Shown piece by piece: positions 31,450 to 41,203 of a DNA stretch of 64,000 nucleotides (the stretch's first letter is position 1; each line of letters opens with the position of its first letter). This DNA comes from Burkholderia savannae. GTDB lineage: Bacteria; Pseudomonadota; Gammaproteobacteria; Burkholderiales; Burkholderiaceae. Location: contig NZ_CP013417.1 of NCBI RefSeq assembly GCF_001524445.2, positions 1,488,001-1,552,000 on the forward strand, in the 5' to 3' direction. Both the position numbers and the translations under genes were made by a program. The notes below the pieces were generated by a model. The model was given only the letters and a program-made list of their open reading frames with translations. It was not told the DNA's origin and ran no database searches.

Positions 31450-32442
31450 TCATCGAGCGAATCGGCGCCGGTATTCGCCCGGCGACACGCCCGTCACACG
31501 CTTGAACAGCTGTCTGAAGCCGCTGACGTCCGTGTATCCGACGCGTTCGCATACGGCGTCGATGCCGAGCTTTCTTTGTTCGAGCAGGCGCTTTGCCACT
31601 TCGATGCGCAGCGTCTGCAGATACCTGAGCGGCGGCGCGCCGACGGCCTCCTTGAAGCGCCGATTGACGGTTCGCTCGCTGACGGCGAGATGGCGGCTCA
31701 AGCGTGTCAGGCTGAACGGCTCGCGCAGATGCCGCTCCATCCAGCGTTGCGCACGCGCGACCACGGCGTCGTCGTGTTCGCGGCTGTCGGCTTGGGTGAT
31801 GTCGATGAACGAATCCTGCGACACGCGGTTCATGTCGATCAACATGATCTTCGCGGTTGCGGCGGCGAGTTTCGGTGTCCCGAGCTTTTCAACGACGCGC
31901 AGCGCGAGGTTCTGATACGACGTGACGGCGCCGCTGCAAAGGATGCCTTCTTGTTCGGTCAGAACGTCCGATGCGCGCAATTCGACTTCAGGGTAGCGCG
32001 CGCGAAAGCTCGTCGCTTTCGACCAATGCGTGGTGGCCACGCGTCCGTCGAGCAGGCCCGCTTCGGCGAGCAGGAACGCACCGGTGCAATACGTTGCGAT
32101 CAGCGTGCCGCGTGCGTGTTGGCGCCTCAATGCGTCGAGAAGCGGCGCCAGCAGGGCCGGGCGGCTCAGGAGCCGCCCGACGTCGGAGACGAACGGTCCT
32201 GTCAGCCAGATCGCATCGGCTGCGCTTCTGCCGTCGATTCGCCCGTCGACCTGAGCGATCTGGCCCGAAGCGGTGCGCACCGGATTGCCGTCGATCGAAT
32301 CGACGCGCCATGTGAACGCGCGCGCGCGTCGCTCGCTCCCGTCTTCCGCGGCGAGATGATTGGCGGCCGTCAGCATGTCGATCGGCGCGGCGATGCCCGA
32401 TGCGAGACAATGCTCGACCGCCCATATTCGGATGAATGGCAT
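31450..32442 (-). CDS. GlxA-family regulator (DJ-1/PfpI domain plus AraC HTH)
   Basis: A 330-residue transcription factor with an N-terminal DJ-1/PfpI-type domain (about 5-190; CTGAFLLAEAGLLDGRVATTHW is the usual nucleophile-elbow region) and a C-terminal AraC DNA-binding domain (about 230-328; SERTVNRRFKEAVG, and GYTDVSGFRQLFKRVTGVSPGEYRR). It starts 62 bp after the MFS transporter gene on the same strand and precedes the tautomerase gene, so it may regulate either. The effector is unknown. Confidence 0.92.
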   Translation of the reverse strand: MPFIRIWAVEHCLASGIAAPIDMLTAANHLAAEDGSERRARAFTWRVDSIDGNPVRTASGQIAQVDGRIDGRSAADAIWLTGPFVSDVGRLLSRPALLAPLLDALRRQHARGTLIATYCTGAFLLAEAGLLDGRVATTHWSKATSFRARYPEVELRASDVLTEQEGILCSGAVTSYQNLALRVVEKLGTPKLAAATAKIMLIDMNRVSQDSFIDITQADSREHDDAVVARAQRWMERHLREPFSLTRLSRHLAVSERTVNRRFKEAVGAPPLRYLQTLRIEVAKRLLEQRKLGIDAVCERVGYTDVSGFRQLFKRVTGVSPGEYRRRFAR

Positions 32443-32504
32443 GGTTGGCAAAATTGTCGATGTATCAGGACGATTCTGCCACAGCCATTTGTTGGTATCC
32501 GGGG

Positions 32505-33779
32505 CTATTGCGGTCGCCCGTTCGCCGTATTTTCCGGGGAGGGCTCGCTCGGCATCAGCCTCGCCGTGGCGGCCCAGAACGCGAATGCGGCGGCGCTCGT
32601 GGCCGCGCCCAGCATGCACACGCCGCGCCACCCGGCTGCCGCGTAGACGGCCGTCGACGCGATCGCGCCGAGGCCGCTGCCGACCGAATAGAACAGCATG
32701 TAGACGGCGACGAGCCGGCTGTGCGCGTCGGGCCGCGCGCGAAAGATCATGCTCTGGTTGGTCACGTGAATCGCCTGTCCGCCGACATCGAGCAGCACGA
32801 CGCCGAGCGCGAGCGCCCACAGCGACGCGGGCATGAACGCAATCGGCAGCCATGACGCGAGCAGCAGCGCGAGCGCCGCGGCGCTCGTCGGCTGCCCGAA
32901 GCCGCGATCGGCCCAGTGTCCGGCGCGCGCGGCGGCGAGCGCGCCCAGCGCGCCGACGAGCCCGAATGCGCCGATCGCGGTGTGCGAAAACGCATACGGC
33001 GGCGCGCTCAGCGGCAGCACGAGCGCATTCCAGAAGATGTTGAACGCGGCGAACATCAGGAGGGCGATCGTGCCGCGGATCTGCAACACGCGCTCGTCGC
33101 GCAGCAACGTGAAGAGCGACGCGATCAGGCGCGGATAGCCGATGCGCGACGGCGCCGGCGCGACGGCGGGCAGCTTGCGCGCAAGCAGCGCCGCAAGCAC
33201 GAGCATCGTCGCAGCCGAAAGGAAATAGACGCTGCGCCATCCCGCCGCGTCGCTGACGACGCCCGCCAACACGCGCGCGAGCAGCAGCCCGACGACGACG
33301 CCGCCTTGCGCCGCGCCGACCACGCGTCCGCGCTCGTGCGCAGCCGCCGCGCTCGCCGCGTACGAAATGAGTCCCTGGGTCATCGCGGTGCCGAGCAGCC
33401 CGGCGCCGAGCATGCCGGCGAGCAGGACGGTGGCGGTCGGCGCGAAGCCGACGACGGTCAATGTCGCCGCGAGCGCGAGCGATTGCGCGAGCATCAGCCG
33501 CCGTCGGTCGACGAGGTCGCCGAGCGGAACGAGCAGCAGCAGCGCGAGCGCGCAGCCGATCTGCGTGGCGGTCACGACGCCGCCGATCGCCGCGCGCCCG
33601 ATCGCGAAATCGGCGGCGAGCGCATCGAGAAGCGGCTGCGCATAGTAGACGTTGGCGACGCTCAGGCCGCTCGCGCAGGCGAACAGCGCGACTGCGCTGC
33701 GCGGCAGCGTCGCCGGCGCCGCAGGCGAATCGGCGGCTCGAATCGAACGGGCGGCCGGTGCTGCTGGCGGAGCTTGCAT
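32505..33779 (-). CDS. MFS transporter
   Basis: A 424-residue major facilitator with about 12 membrane helices. The first begins near residue 29 (AVALFACASGLSVANVYYAQPLLDALAADF), a start typical of drug/metabolite efflux MFS proteins of the YnfM/NepI kind. The loop 2-3 motif appears as PLGDLVDRRRLM. The ATG at 33779 is chosen because the upstream extension is hydrophilic and overlaps the operator-like repeat. That large inverted repeat suggests tight repression. The substrate is unknown. Confidence 0.9.
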   Translation of the reverse strand: MQAPPAAPAARSIRAADSPAAPATLPRSAVALFACASGLSVANVYYAQPLLDALAADFAIGRAAIGGVVTATQIGCALALLLLVPLGDLVDRRRLMLAQSLALAATLTVVGFAPTATVLLAGMLGAGLLGTAMTQGLISYAASAAAAHERGRVVGAAQGGVVVGLLLARVLAGVVSDAAGWRSVYFLSAATMLVLAALLARKLPAVAPAPSRIGYPRLIASLFTLLRDERVLQIRGTIALLMFAAFNIFWNALVLPLSAPPYAFSHTAIGAFGLVGALGALAAARAGHWADRGFGQPTSAAALALLLASWLPIAFMPASLWALALGVVLLDVGGQAIHVTNQSMIFRARPDAHSRLVAVYMLFYSVGSGLGAIASTAVYAAAGWRGVCMLGAATSAAAFAFWAATARLMPSEPSPENTANGRPQ

Positions 33780-34122
33780 GCGGATGCCTCGCTTGAATGG
33801 TTGCAAATTGAAACCATGCGAAGAATAGTTCGTTTGGTTTTGATTTGCAACCGATCGGCAAGAGGTTCGACGGTGTATTGTCGAAACCCTGCCGGGCGTG
33901 CGGTGAAAAGAAAGCCGCGTATCGGAGAACTTCGCTTCGAGCGGCATTTCTTCGGCGGCACGTCCGCGCGGGCCGTGCGCGGTGCGCTGTCGAAAGCCTC
34001 GTCGAATGCTTGCCGCTTGGCGACGGTGCGCATGCTTGTCCGATCCGGTCTATGCTAAGGAGCCGCCGTCAGCGACGGTCGGCCATCCCGAGGATGATTC
34101 GCGAACCCGTCAAGGAGAACCC
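33780..34122. other. divergent promoter region between MFS and DUF1993 genes
   Basis: A 343-bp region without a credible gene. It contains the large inverted repeat at 33799-33852 near the MFS start, and the ribosome site AAGGAG before the DUF1993 gene. Confidence 0.6.
33799..33852 (-). promoter_or_regulatory. large operator-like inverted repeat before the MFS gene
   Basis: Arms GGTTGCAAATTGAAACCA (33799-33816) and TGGTTTTGATTTGCAACC (33835-33852) agree at 16 of 18 positions, with an 18-bp spacer. On the - strand the spacer contains TATTCT, a plausible -10 box, so a bound regulator would cover the promoter. The outer ten base pairs are a perfect match. Confidence 0.75.
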
Positions 34123-34629
34123 ATGGCTCTTTCGATGTACGACGTTTCGATTCCCGCGTTCATTCGCGGCCTGAACAACCTGTCGGCCGTGCTCGACAAG
34201 GGCGACGCGTACGCGCGCTCGCAGGGCGTCGAGCCGGCCGAGTTCGTTCGCGCGCGGCTTCGCGACGACATGTACTCGCTCGACGCGCAGGTTCAGCGGG
34301 CGAGCGACACCGCGAAGGGATGCGGCGCGCGGCTCGCGGGGATCGCGGTGCCGTCGTTCGCCGATACCGAGGCGACGTTCGCCGAGCTGCGCGCGCGCAT
34401 CGGCAAGACGATCGATTTCCTGAAGACGATCCAGCCGGCGCAACTCGACGGCAGCGAAACGCGCGCGATCGAGTTGCCGCTGCGCGACGGCGTGATGACG
34501 TTCGACGGCAAGTCGTATCTGCTCGGCTTTGCGCTGCCGAATTTTTATTTCCACACGACGACGGCCTACGACATCCTGCGGCACAAGGGCGTGCCGCTCG
34601 GCAAGATGGACTATCTCGGCGGGCGTTGA
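34123..34629 (+). CDS. DUF1993 family protein
   Basis: A 168-residue all-helical protein of the DUF1993 family, probably related to the DinB-like four-helix bundle. It begins MALSMYDVSIPAFIRGLNNLSAVLDKG and ends FYFHTTTAYDILRHKGVPLGKMDYLG, both typical of the family. Ribosome site AAGGAG lies seven bases before the ATG. No catalytic role is established. It is monocistronic here. Confidence 0.88.
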   Translation: MALSMYDVSIPAFIRGLNNLSAVLDKGDAYARSQGVEPAEFVRARLRDDMYSLDAQVQRASDTAKGCGARLAGIAVPSFADTEATFAELRARIGKTIDFLKTIQPAQLDGSETRAIELPLRDGVMTFDGKSYLLGFALPNFYFHTTTAYDILRHKGVPLGKMDYLGGR

Positions 34630-35132
34630 CGCGGGGCCGGCGCGTGCGCCGTCGCCGGTAGCGGCGACAGCGCGCCGGCGCGCCGGCCGTTCGGCGAGTT
34701 TGGGATTCGACGACGAGCCTCCGGTGATCGGCCGCGAGCGGAGCCGGCTGTCCTGGCGAATGAAATCGTGTCGGAACGGCGGCGGGAGAATGCCGGGCAG
34801 TGGAGTGGCCGGAGACGGCGGCGTAACGGCCGCAGTCGGCGTGTCCGGCCAGAAAAGAGGGGCGAAGCGCCGTGGCTTTTCGAGTGTCGCGTCGGGCGGA
34901 GGTGGCGGAGGCGCCGCTTGCCGGGCCGATTCGCGCGGAGCGAAGCGACGCGTCGGCGGGCGAGGCGACGCGGAATGCGCGACGCGAGGGCAGTCGGCGC
35001 TAGCGAAACCTGGCGGCGTGCCGCGGCGGCGAGAAACCCTCGCCTCGTCGACGCTTGCCGATCGACGGCGATGCCGCTATCGGCCGCCGGTTTGGTGCTT
35101 GAATCCGCTTCGCTCAGGCCTTTTCGCGACGC
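34630..35132. other. intergenic GC-rich region
   Basis: A 503-bp stretch between the DUF1993 gene and the 3' end of the small lipoprotein gene. Open frames here are Arg/Gly-rich and unlike real proteins. I see no terminator or repeat. Confidence 0.5.
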
Positions 35133-35285
35133 CTAAAACCTCACGCCGGTCGCGCACCCGCCCGCAAACCCGCCGTTGCCGCCCGCGCCGCCGCACATCA
35201 CGCCGCATCCCGACGCGAGTCCGGCTGCGACGAGCGACACCGCAAAAACGAGGGCGCGAACGTGGCGCCGAGTGACGATCGACAT
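35133..35285 (-). CDS. tiny predicted lipoprotein
   Basis: A 50-residue peptide starting MSIVTRRHVRALVFAVSL, with a basic N-terminus, a hydrophobic core and the lipobox LASGC. The cysteine at residue 28 would be lipidated. The short mature part is rich in Gly and Cys (GVMCGGAGGNGGFAGGCATG). It has no recognised family. A longer in-frame start exists upstream but would bury the signal peptide. Confidence is moderate because the ribosome site is weak. Confidence 0.6.
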   Translation of the reverse strand: MSIVTRRHVRALVFAVSLVAAGLASGCGVMCGGAGGNGGFAGGCATGVRF

Positions 35286-35460
35286 TGCTTCGTTGCCCTG
35301 AGCGAGCGCAAGGCGCCATGCGCCGCGCGGTTGGAGAGGCTGCAGCAAGAATAGCGCCTTTTCTCGCATGCGGGCCCGGATATCGAGCATTTGCTCGGAC
35401 AGGCTGGACCTCGGCGCGCCGCCTGCTAAAATCCGCATGCCGCATTGTTATGAAACCCCG

Positions 35461-36440
<980 letters not shown>

Positions 36441-36496
36441 ACCGAGCGGTGCGGGGCGCCTCTAAATACGTCTGATCGATTCTTCCCAGCGAATTC

Positions 36497-37438
36497 ATGA
36501 TTCTCACGCCCCGCATGCCGCGCACGATTCGTCTTCTCGCCCCTTCCGGTTATCCGCACGACCCCGCCGCGATCGATCGCGCGCTCGAACGCCTGAGCGA
36601 CGAGCGGCATCGCATCGAGAACCTCGACGCGACGCAGCGCCGCTATCAGCGCTTCGCCGGCACCGACGGCGAGCGCGCGGGCGATCTGAACCGGCTCGCC
36701 GATCCGTCGCTGCCGCTGCCCGACATCGGTCTCGCGGTGCGCGGCGGCTACGGCGCCGCCCGGATTCTGCACGGGCTCGACTATCGGGGCCTAGAAAGGC
36801 GGCTGCGCGATCAGCCGATCGCGCTCGTCGGTCACAGCGATTTCACCGCGATCCAGCTCGCGCTCTACGCGAAGGCGCGCGTGAAGACGTTCGGCGGCCC
36901 GATGCTGTCCGCCGATTTCGGCGCGGAGAAGCCGAGCGAATTCACGCTCGCGCATTTCTGGCAGACGCTCACGCAGCCGACGGCGACGATCGTCTCCGAC
37001 GTGCCGCAAACGCAGGCCGTCAACGCGTCGGGCACGCTGTGGGGCGGCAATCTCGCGATCCTCGCGTCGCTCGTCGGCACGCCCTACATGCCGCAGATCG
37101 AAGGCGGAATCCTGTTCGTCGAGGACGTCAATGAACAGCCGTTCCGGATCGAGCGGATGATCTACCAGCTGCATCTCGCGGGCGTCCTCGTGCGCCAGCA
37201 GGCGCTCGTGCTCGGCCAGTTCACGGGTGCGCGTCCGTTCGAGTACGACAACGGCTACGACATGCAGACGATGATCGAGCAGGTGCGCGGCGTGATCGGC
37301 ATTCCGATCGTCACGGGGCTGCAATTCGGCCACGTGCCCGACCTGCTGACGCTGCCGTTCGGCGCGCGCGCGGAGCTCGTCGCGAACGAGCACGGCTTCC
37401 GGCTCACGATGTCGGACTATCCGCATCTTTCGGCGTGA
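36497..37438 (+). CDS. ldcA: LD-carboxypeptidase (peptidase S66)
   Basis: LdcA removes the terminal D-alanine from murein tetrapeptides during peptidoglycan recycling in the cytoplasm. The 313-residue product has the S66 features: VRGGYGAARIL, the nucleophile serine in LVGHSDFTAIQL near residue 115, the glutamate in FVEDVNEQPFRIERM and the histidine in LQFGHVPD. Either the ATG at 36497 or that at 36515 could be the start. A strong terminator follows at 37466. Confidence 0.93.
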   Translation: MILTPRMPRTIRLLAPSGYPHDPAAIDRALERLSDERHRIENLDATQRRYQRFAGTDGERAGDLNRLADPSLPLPDIGLAVRGGYGAARILHGLDYRGLERRLRDQPIALVGHSDFTAIQLALYAKARVKTFGGPMLSADFGAEKPSEFTLAHFWQTLTQPTATIVSDVPQTQAVNASGTLWGGNLAILASLVGTPYMPQIEGGILFVEDVNEQPFRIERMIYQLHLAGVLVRQQALVLGQFTGARPFEYDNGYDMQTMIEQVRGVIGIPIVTGLQFGHVPDLLTLPFGARAELVANEHGFRLTMSDYPHLSA

Positions 37439-37465
37439 GCGCGGGGCGGCCGCCGGCACGGCACG

Positions 37466-37491
37466 AAAAAGGCGGGCGACCGCCTTTTTTT
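37466..37491 (+). terminator. rho-independent terminator after ldcA
   Basis: AAAAAGGCGG and CCGCCTTTTTT pair around a GCGA loop, with a run of seven T. Confidence 0.9.
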
Positions 37492-37566
37492 ACGCGTTGC
37501 TTCGCAACTAACGGATATAGAGCGCGATTCGCTCGATCTGTCGTGATGCACCAATCGAAGGAAAAA

Positions 37567-37576
37567 TTGTCGACAA
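37567..37576. promoter_or_regulatory. candidate GntR operator, distal copy
   Basis: TTGTCGACAA is a perfect palindrome about 190 bp before the GntR start. It differs by one base from the copy overlapping the promoter. Confidence 0.5.
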
Positions 37577-37719
37577 AAATACAGGCTGCCGATGGCGATT
37601 GTGACGACTCAAACGGTGAAGAGTCCCGTCAAATATGGTGAATTGAAGCGTCTGCACCGAATTGATGCGGTTCGGGTGACGTCCCAATCACCCATATTGT
37701 GCAAAATCGATTTGCAAAA

Positions 37720-37750
37720 TTGTTGACAATATTTATGTCCAATCTACGAT
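37720..37750 (+). promoter_or_regulatory. gntR promoter with overlapping operator-like palindrome
   Basis: TTGACA (37723-37728) and TACGAT (37745-37750) with a 16-bp spacer form a good sigma-70 promoter. The -35 box lies inside TTGTTGACAA (37720-37729), nearly the same as the distal palindrome, so autorepression by the GntR protein is likely. The spacer contains TTTATGTCCA (37732-37741), also found upstream of the lysR gene at 49.9 kb. Confidence 0.7.
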
Positions 37751-37765
37751 GCTGTTCATAACGAG

Positions 37766-38470
37766 ATGCGAACCATGACGAAGAAAGATTCCGCGCCGAC
37801 GGGCGCGAGCCCCGAGTCGATCGCCGAGCGGATGCGCACGGCGATCCTCGAGCATCGGCTCGCGCCCGGCACGAAGCTGACGGAAGCGCAGTTGTGCGAA
37901 GTGTTCGGCGTGAAGCGCGGCACGATCCGGCAGGCGCTAGCGCTCCTCGCGACCGATCGGCTCGTCGATCTTGAGCCGAATCGCGGCGCGTTCGTCGCGA
38001 GTCCGACGCTGCAGGACGTGCACGAAGTGTTCGAGATGCGGCGCATCGTCGAGCTCGCGGTGATGGAGCGGCTCGCGACGGGACCGGGCGCGAAGCGCCT
38101 GAAGGGCGTCGCGGCGATGATCGACAAGGAGCGCAACGCATTCGAGCGGCGCGATTTTCCGGCGTGGGTGCGTTTGTCCGGCGAGTTCCATACCGCGCTC
38201 GCGGCGCTCACCGGCAACACGGTGCTGCGCGATTGCCTGGAGGGGCTCGTCGTGCGCTCGACGCTGATGTCGGCGCTGTACGAATCGCACGGGCGCAGCC
38301 CGTGTTCGTTCGACGACCATGCGCAGATCCTCGCGGCACTCGAAGCCGGCGACGCGAAGCGCGCGGCGCAACTGATGGCGCACCATCTTCAGCACGTCGA
38401 ACTGAGGATGCTCGATCGGCCGGCGCAGGGCGCGGTCGATCTGCGCGAGGTGTTCGGCAATCCGGGCTGA
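37766..38470 (+). CDS. GntR-family (FCD subfamily) regulator of the ureide cluster
   Basis: A 234-residue regulator with a winged HTH (about 18-82, LTEAQLCEVFGVKRGTIRQALALLATDRLVDLEPNRGAFVA) and an all-helical FCD ligand domain (about 90-220, with Asp/His residues of the metal-binding kind, FHTALAALTGN and DDHAQILAALEAGD). It heads the cluster for allantoin transport and breakdown and so probably senses an intermediate of that path. Starts at 37766 or the second ATG at 37775. Confidence 0.92.
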   Translation: MRTMTKKDSAPTGASPESIAERMRTAILEHRLAPGTKLTEAQLCEVFGVKRGTIRQALALLATDRLVDLEPNRGAFVASPTLQDVHEVFEMRRIVELAVMERLATGPGAKRLKGVAAMIDKERNAFERRDFPAWVRLSGEFHTALAALTGNTVLRDCLEGLVVRSTLMSALYESHGRSPCSFDDHAQILAALEAGDAKRAAQLMAHHLQHVELRMLDRPAQGAVDLREVFGNPG

Positions 38471-38624
38471 CGGCCCGGCCGCACGCCTCGAGCGCTCACT
38501 GAACTGACGAAATGCCGGGAGGTCGCGTATGCGGCCGCCCGCCAGGGCGGCATCGGGCGACCACGTTCGGGCCGCGATTTCAATGACGATCGCGCGGCTC
38601 GTCCGCGGCAGGCAAGGAGATGTC

Positions 38625-40118
38625 ATGGCTCAGTTCAGTGTGGCGCAGCAAGGCGCCTCGTATCGACCGAACGAAGATCGCCCGGGCGACACGGACGGCG
38701 CGGCGGCGCCCCCCGGTTACAGCAATCGTCTGTACAACGAAGATCTCGCGCCGCTCGCGAACCAGAGCTGGGGCGCATACAACATCTTCGCTTTCTGGAT
38801 GTCCGACGTGCACAGCGTCGGCGGCTATGTGTTCGCGGGCAGCCTGTTCGCGCTCGGCCTGACGAGCTGGCAGGTGCTCGTCGCGCTGATCGTCGGCATT
38901 TCGATCGTCAACGTGCTGTGCAATCTGATTGCGAAGCCGAGCCAGCAGCTCGGCGTGCCGTATCCGGTCGCGTGCCGAGCGACGTTCGGCGTGCTCGGCG
39001 CGAACGTGCCCGCCGTGATCCGCGGGCTCATCGCGATCGCATGGTACGGAATCCAAACTTATCTCGCGTCGAGCGCGCTCGTGATCGTCGTGCTCAAGTT
39101 CTTTCCGCAGTGGATGCCCTATGCGGACGTACATCGCTACGGCTTCCTAGGGCTCTCGGCGCTCGGCTGGGCGGGCTTCATGCTGCTGTGGGTGCTGCAG
39201 GCGTTCGTTTTCTGGAACGGCATGGAGACGATCAAGAAGTTCATCGATTTCGCCGGCCCCGCGGTGTACGTCGTGATGTTCGTCCTCGCGGGCTACATGG
39301 TGTGGCGCGCCGGCTGGCGCAACATCGGCCTCAATCTCGGCGGCGTCAAGTATCACGGCGCCGAGGTGATCCCGGTGATGGTGACGGCGATCTCGCTCGT
39401 CGTATCGTATTTCTCGGGGCCGATGCTCAATTTCGGCGACTTCTCCCGCTACTGCGGGCGCTACGGCAGCGTGAAGCGCGGCAATTTCTGGGGGCTGCCC
39501 GTCAACTTCCTCGCGTTCTCGCTCGTCACGGTGATCACGACGGCCGCGACGCTGCCCGTGTTCGGACAACTGATCACCGATCCCGTCGAGACAGTCGGCC
39601 GCATCGATCATCCGACCGCGGTGATTCTCGGCGCGCTGACCTTCACGATCGCGACGATCGGGATCAACATCGTCGCGAACTTCGTGTCGCCCGCGTTCGA
39701 CTTCTCGAACGTCGCGCCGCGCCTGATCAGCTGGCGCGCGGGCGGCATGCTCGCCGCAGTCGCGTCGGTGTTCATCATGCCGTGGAATCTCTTCAACAAT
39801 CCCGTCGTGATCCATTACACGCTCGACGTACTCGGCAGCTTCATCGGGCCGCTGTACGGCGTGCTGATCGTCGATTTCTATCTGGTGAAGCGCGGCGCGC
39901 TGCGGCGCGACGATCTGTACACGATGTCGACGGACGGCGCGTACTGGTATCGCGACGGCGTGAACCGGCGTGCGATCGCGGCGCTGCTGCCCGCGGCCGC
40001 GATCGCCGTCGCGTGCGTGATGGCGCCGGCATTGTCCGGGCTCGCGAATTTCTCGTGGTTCATCGGCGCGGCGCTCGGCGGCGCGTTCTACCGCGCGCTC
40101 GCGCAAGCGAAAGCATGA
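38625..40118 (+). CDS. NCS1-family purine/allantoin permease
   Basis: A 497-residue transporter with about 12 membrane helices of the nucleobase-cation-symport-1 family. The conserved opening LYNEDLAPLANQSWGAYNIFAFWMSDVHSVGGY is near residue 38, followed by GVPYPVACRATFGVLGANVPAVIRGLIAIAWYGIQT. The ATG at 38625 has AAGGAG eight bases upstream. Clustering with allantoin enzymes makes allantoin, urate or a related hydantoin the likely substrate; the sequence alone does not distinguish these. It lies 154 bp after the GntR gene and 10 bp before the racemase gene. Confidence 0.92.
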   Translation: MAQFSVAQQGASYRPNEDRPGDTDGAAAPPGYSNRLYNEDLAPLANQSWGAYNIFAFWMSDVHSVGGYVFAGSLFALGLTSWQVLVALIVGISIVNVLCNLIAKPSQQLGVPYPVACRATFGVLGANVPAVIRGLIAIAWYGIQTYLASSALVIVVLKFFPQWMPYADVHRYGFLGLSALGWAGFMLLWVLQAFVFWNGMETIKKFIDFAGPAVYVVMFVLAGYMVWRAGWRNIGLNLGGVKYHGAEVIPVMVTAISLVVSYFSGPMLNFGDFSRYCGRYGSVKRGNFWGLPVNFLAFSLVTVITTAATLPVFGQLITDPVETVGRIDHPTAVILGALTFTIATIGINIVANFVSPAFDFSNVAPRLISWRAGGMLAAVASVFIMPWNLFNNPVVIHYTLDVLGSFIGPLYGVLIVDFYLVKRGALRRDDLYTMSTDGAYWYRDGVNRRAIAALLPAAAIAVACVMAPALSGLANFSWFIGAALGGAFYRALAQAKA

Positions 40119-40128
40119 CGGAGTCCGT

Positions 40129-41058
40129 ATGAAGATCAAGCTGATCAATCCGAACACGACGCAGCGAATGACCGACGCGATGGGCCGCTGCGCGCGCGAA
40201 GTCGCGTCGGCGGGCACGGCGATCGTCGCCGTGAGCCCGACGATGGGGCCGCCTTCGATCGAGGGCCATTACGACGAGGCGCTCGCGACGCCGGGCCTGC
40301 TCGCCGAAGTCGCGGCGGGCGAGCGCGACGGTTTCGACGGCTACGTGATCGCGTGCTTCGGCGATCCGGGGCTGTACGCGGCGCGCGAGCTCGCGCGCGG
40401 GCCGGTCGTCGGCATCGCGGAGGCGGCGATGCACGCGGCGAGCGTGCTCGCGCCGGGCTTCTCGGTCGTGACGACGCTCGCGCGAACCTGCGGAATGGCA
40501 TGGCACCTCGCGGAGCGCTATGGAATGAAGCGCTTTTGCCGCAACGTGCGCGCGACCGACGTCGCCGTGCTCGACCTCGACAGGCCGGGCTCGGCCGCGC
40601 GCCGCGTGATCGTCGACGAATGCCGGCGCGCGCTCGACGAGGACGGCGCGGACGCGATCGTGCTCGGCTGCGCGGGGATGGCGGAATTCGCGCACGAGAT
40701 CGAGGCGGCGATCGGCGCGCCCGTCGTCGAGGGCGTGACGGCAGCGGTCAAATGGGCGGAGGCGCTGATCGCACTGAAGCTCGCGACCGCGAAGCGCGGC
40801 GATTTCGCGCGGCCGCTCGCGAAGCGCTACGACGGCGAATTCGCACGCTTCAGCCCGGGCGGGGCGGCGGTGCCCGAGCGAGCGCCGGCCGCGGGCGCGG
40901 CGGCGTGCGATGCGGCCTGCGATGCGGTGCGCGATGCGGCGGGTGCGGCGGGTGCGGCGCGTGCCGCCGCTGCGTCCGGCATGGCGCCGCCCGACATCGC
41001 CACGCCGGACACCGCGACGTCCGCCGTTTTTCCGCAACCGCACATACATTCCGTCTGA
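40129..41058 (+). CDS. Asp/Glu/hydantoin racemase family protein (allantoin racemase)
   Basis: Racemises allantoin so that both enantiomers can be degraded; assignment rests on family and operon position. The core (about 1-240) begins MKIKLINPNTTQRMTDAMG and has the two catalytic cysteines in VIACFGDPGL (near 81) and VLGCAGMAEF (near 183). After the core, the protein carries about 65 extra residues rich in Ala, Asp and Pro (CDAACDAVRDAAGAAGAARA) that relatives of about 245 residues lack. The extension is encoded by a repetitive GC-rich tract. Confidence 0.9.
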   Translation: MKIKLINPNTTQRMTDAMGRCAREVASAGTAIVAVSPTMGPPSIEGHYDEALATPGLLAEVAAGERDGFDGYVIACFGDPGLYAARELARGPVVGIAEAAMHAASVLAPGFSVVTTLARTCGMAWHLAERYGMKRFCRNVRATDVAVLDLDRPGSAARRVIVDECRRALDEDGADAIVLGCAGMAEFAHEIEAAIGAPVVEGVTAAVKWAEALIALKLATAKRGDFARPLAKRYDGEFARFSPGGAAVPERAPAAGAAACDAACDAVRDAAGAAGAARAAAASGMAPPDIATPDTATSAVFPQPHIHSV

Positions 41059-41203
41059 CCCGCACTATCCGTGCCCCCGTATGGGCGGTCCGAGGCGTTT
41101 TCGCTACACTGGGCCATCCGTCGCATCGGCCGCGCAGCGCCCGTTTCCGGGCGTCGCGCGGGCGGCGCGAAACCGCTGACGGGGCATCACTTCGCATCCA
41201 ATC

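Larger units (their letters stand above)
37439..37765. other. intergenic region between ldcA and the GntR gene
   Basis: The first 55 bp hold the ldcA terminator. The rest is clearly AT-richer than the flanking genes and holds the gntR promoter and two near-identical palindromes (37567-37576 and 37720-37729). No gene is visible. Confidence 0.7.

Noticed and set aside
34768..35136. Arg-rich open frame after the DUF1993 gene
   Set aside because: No domain, no ribosome site, and amino acid make-up expected from random GC-rich DNA.
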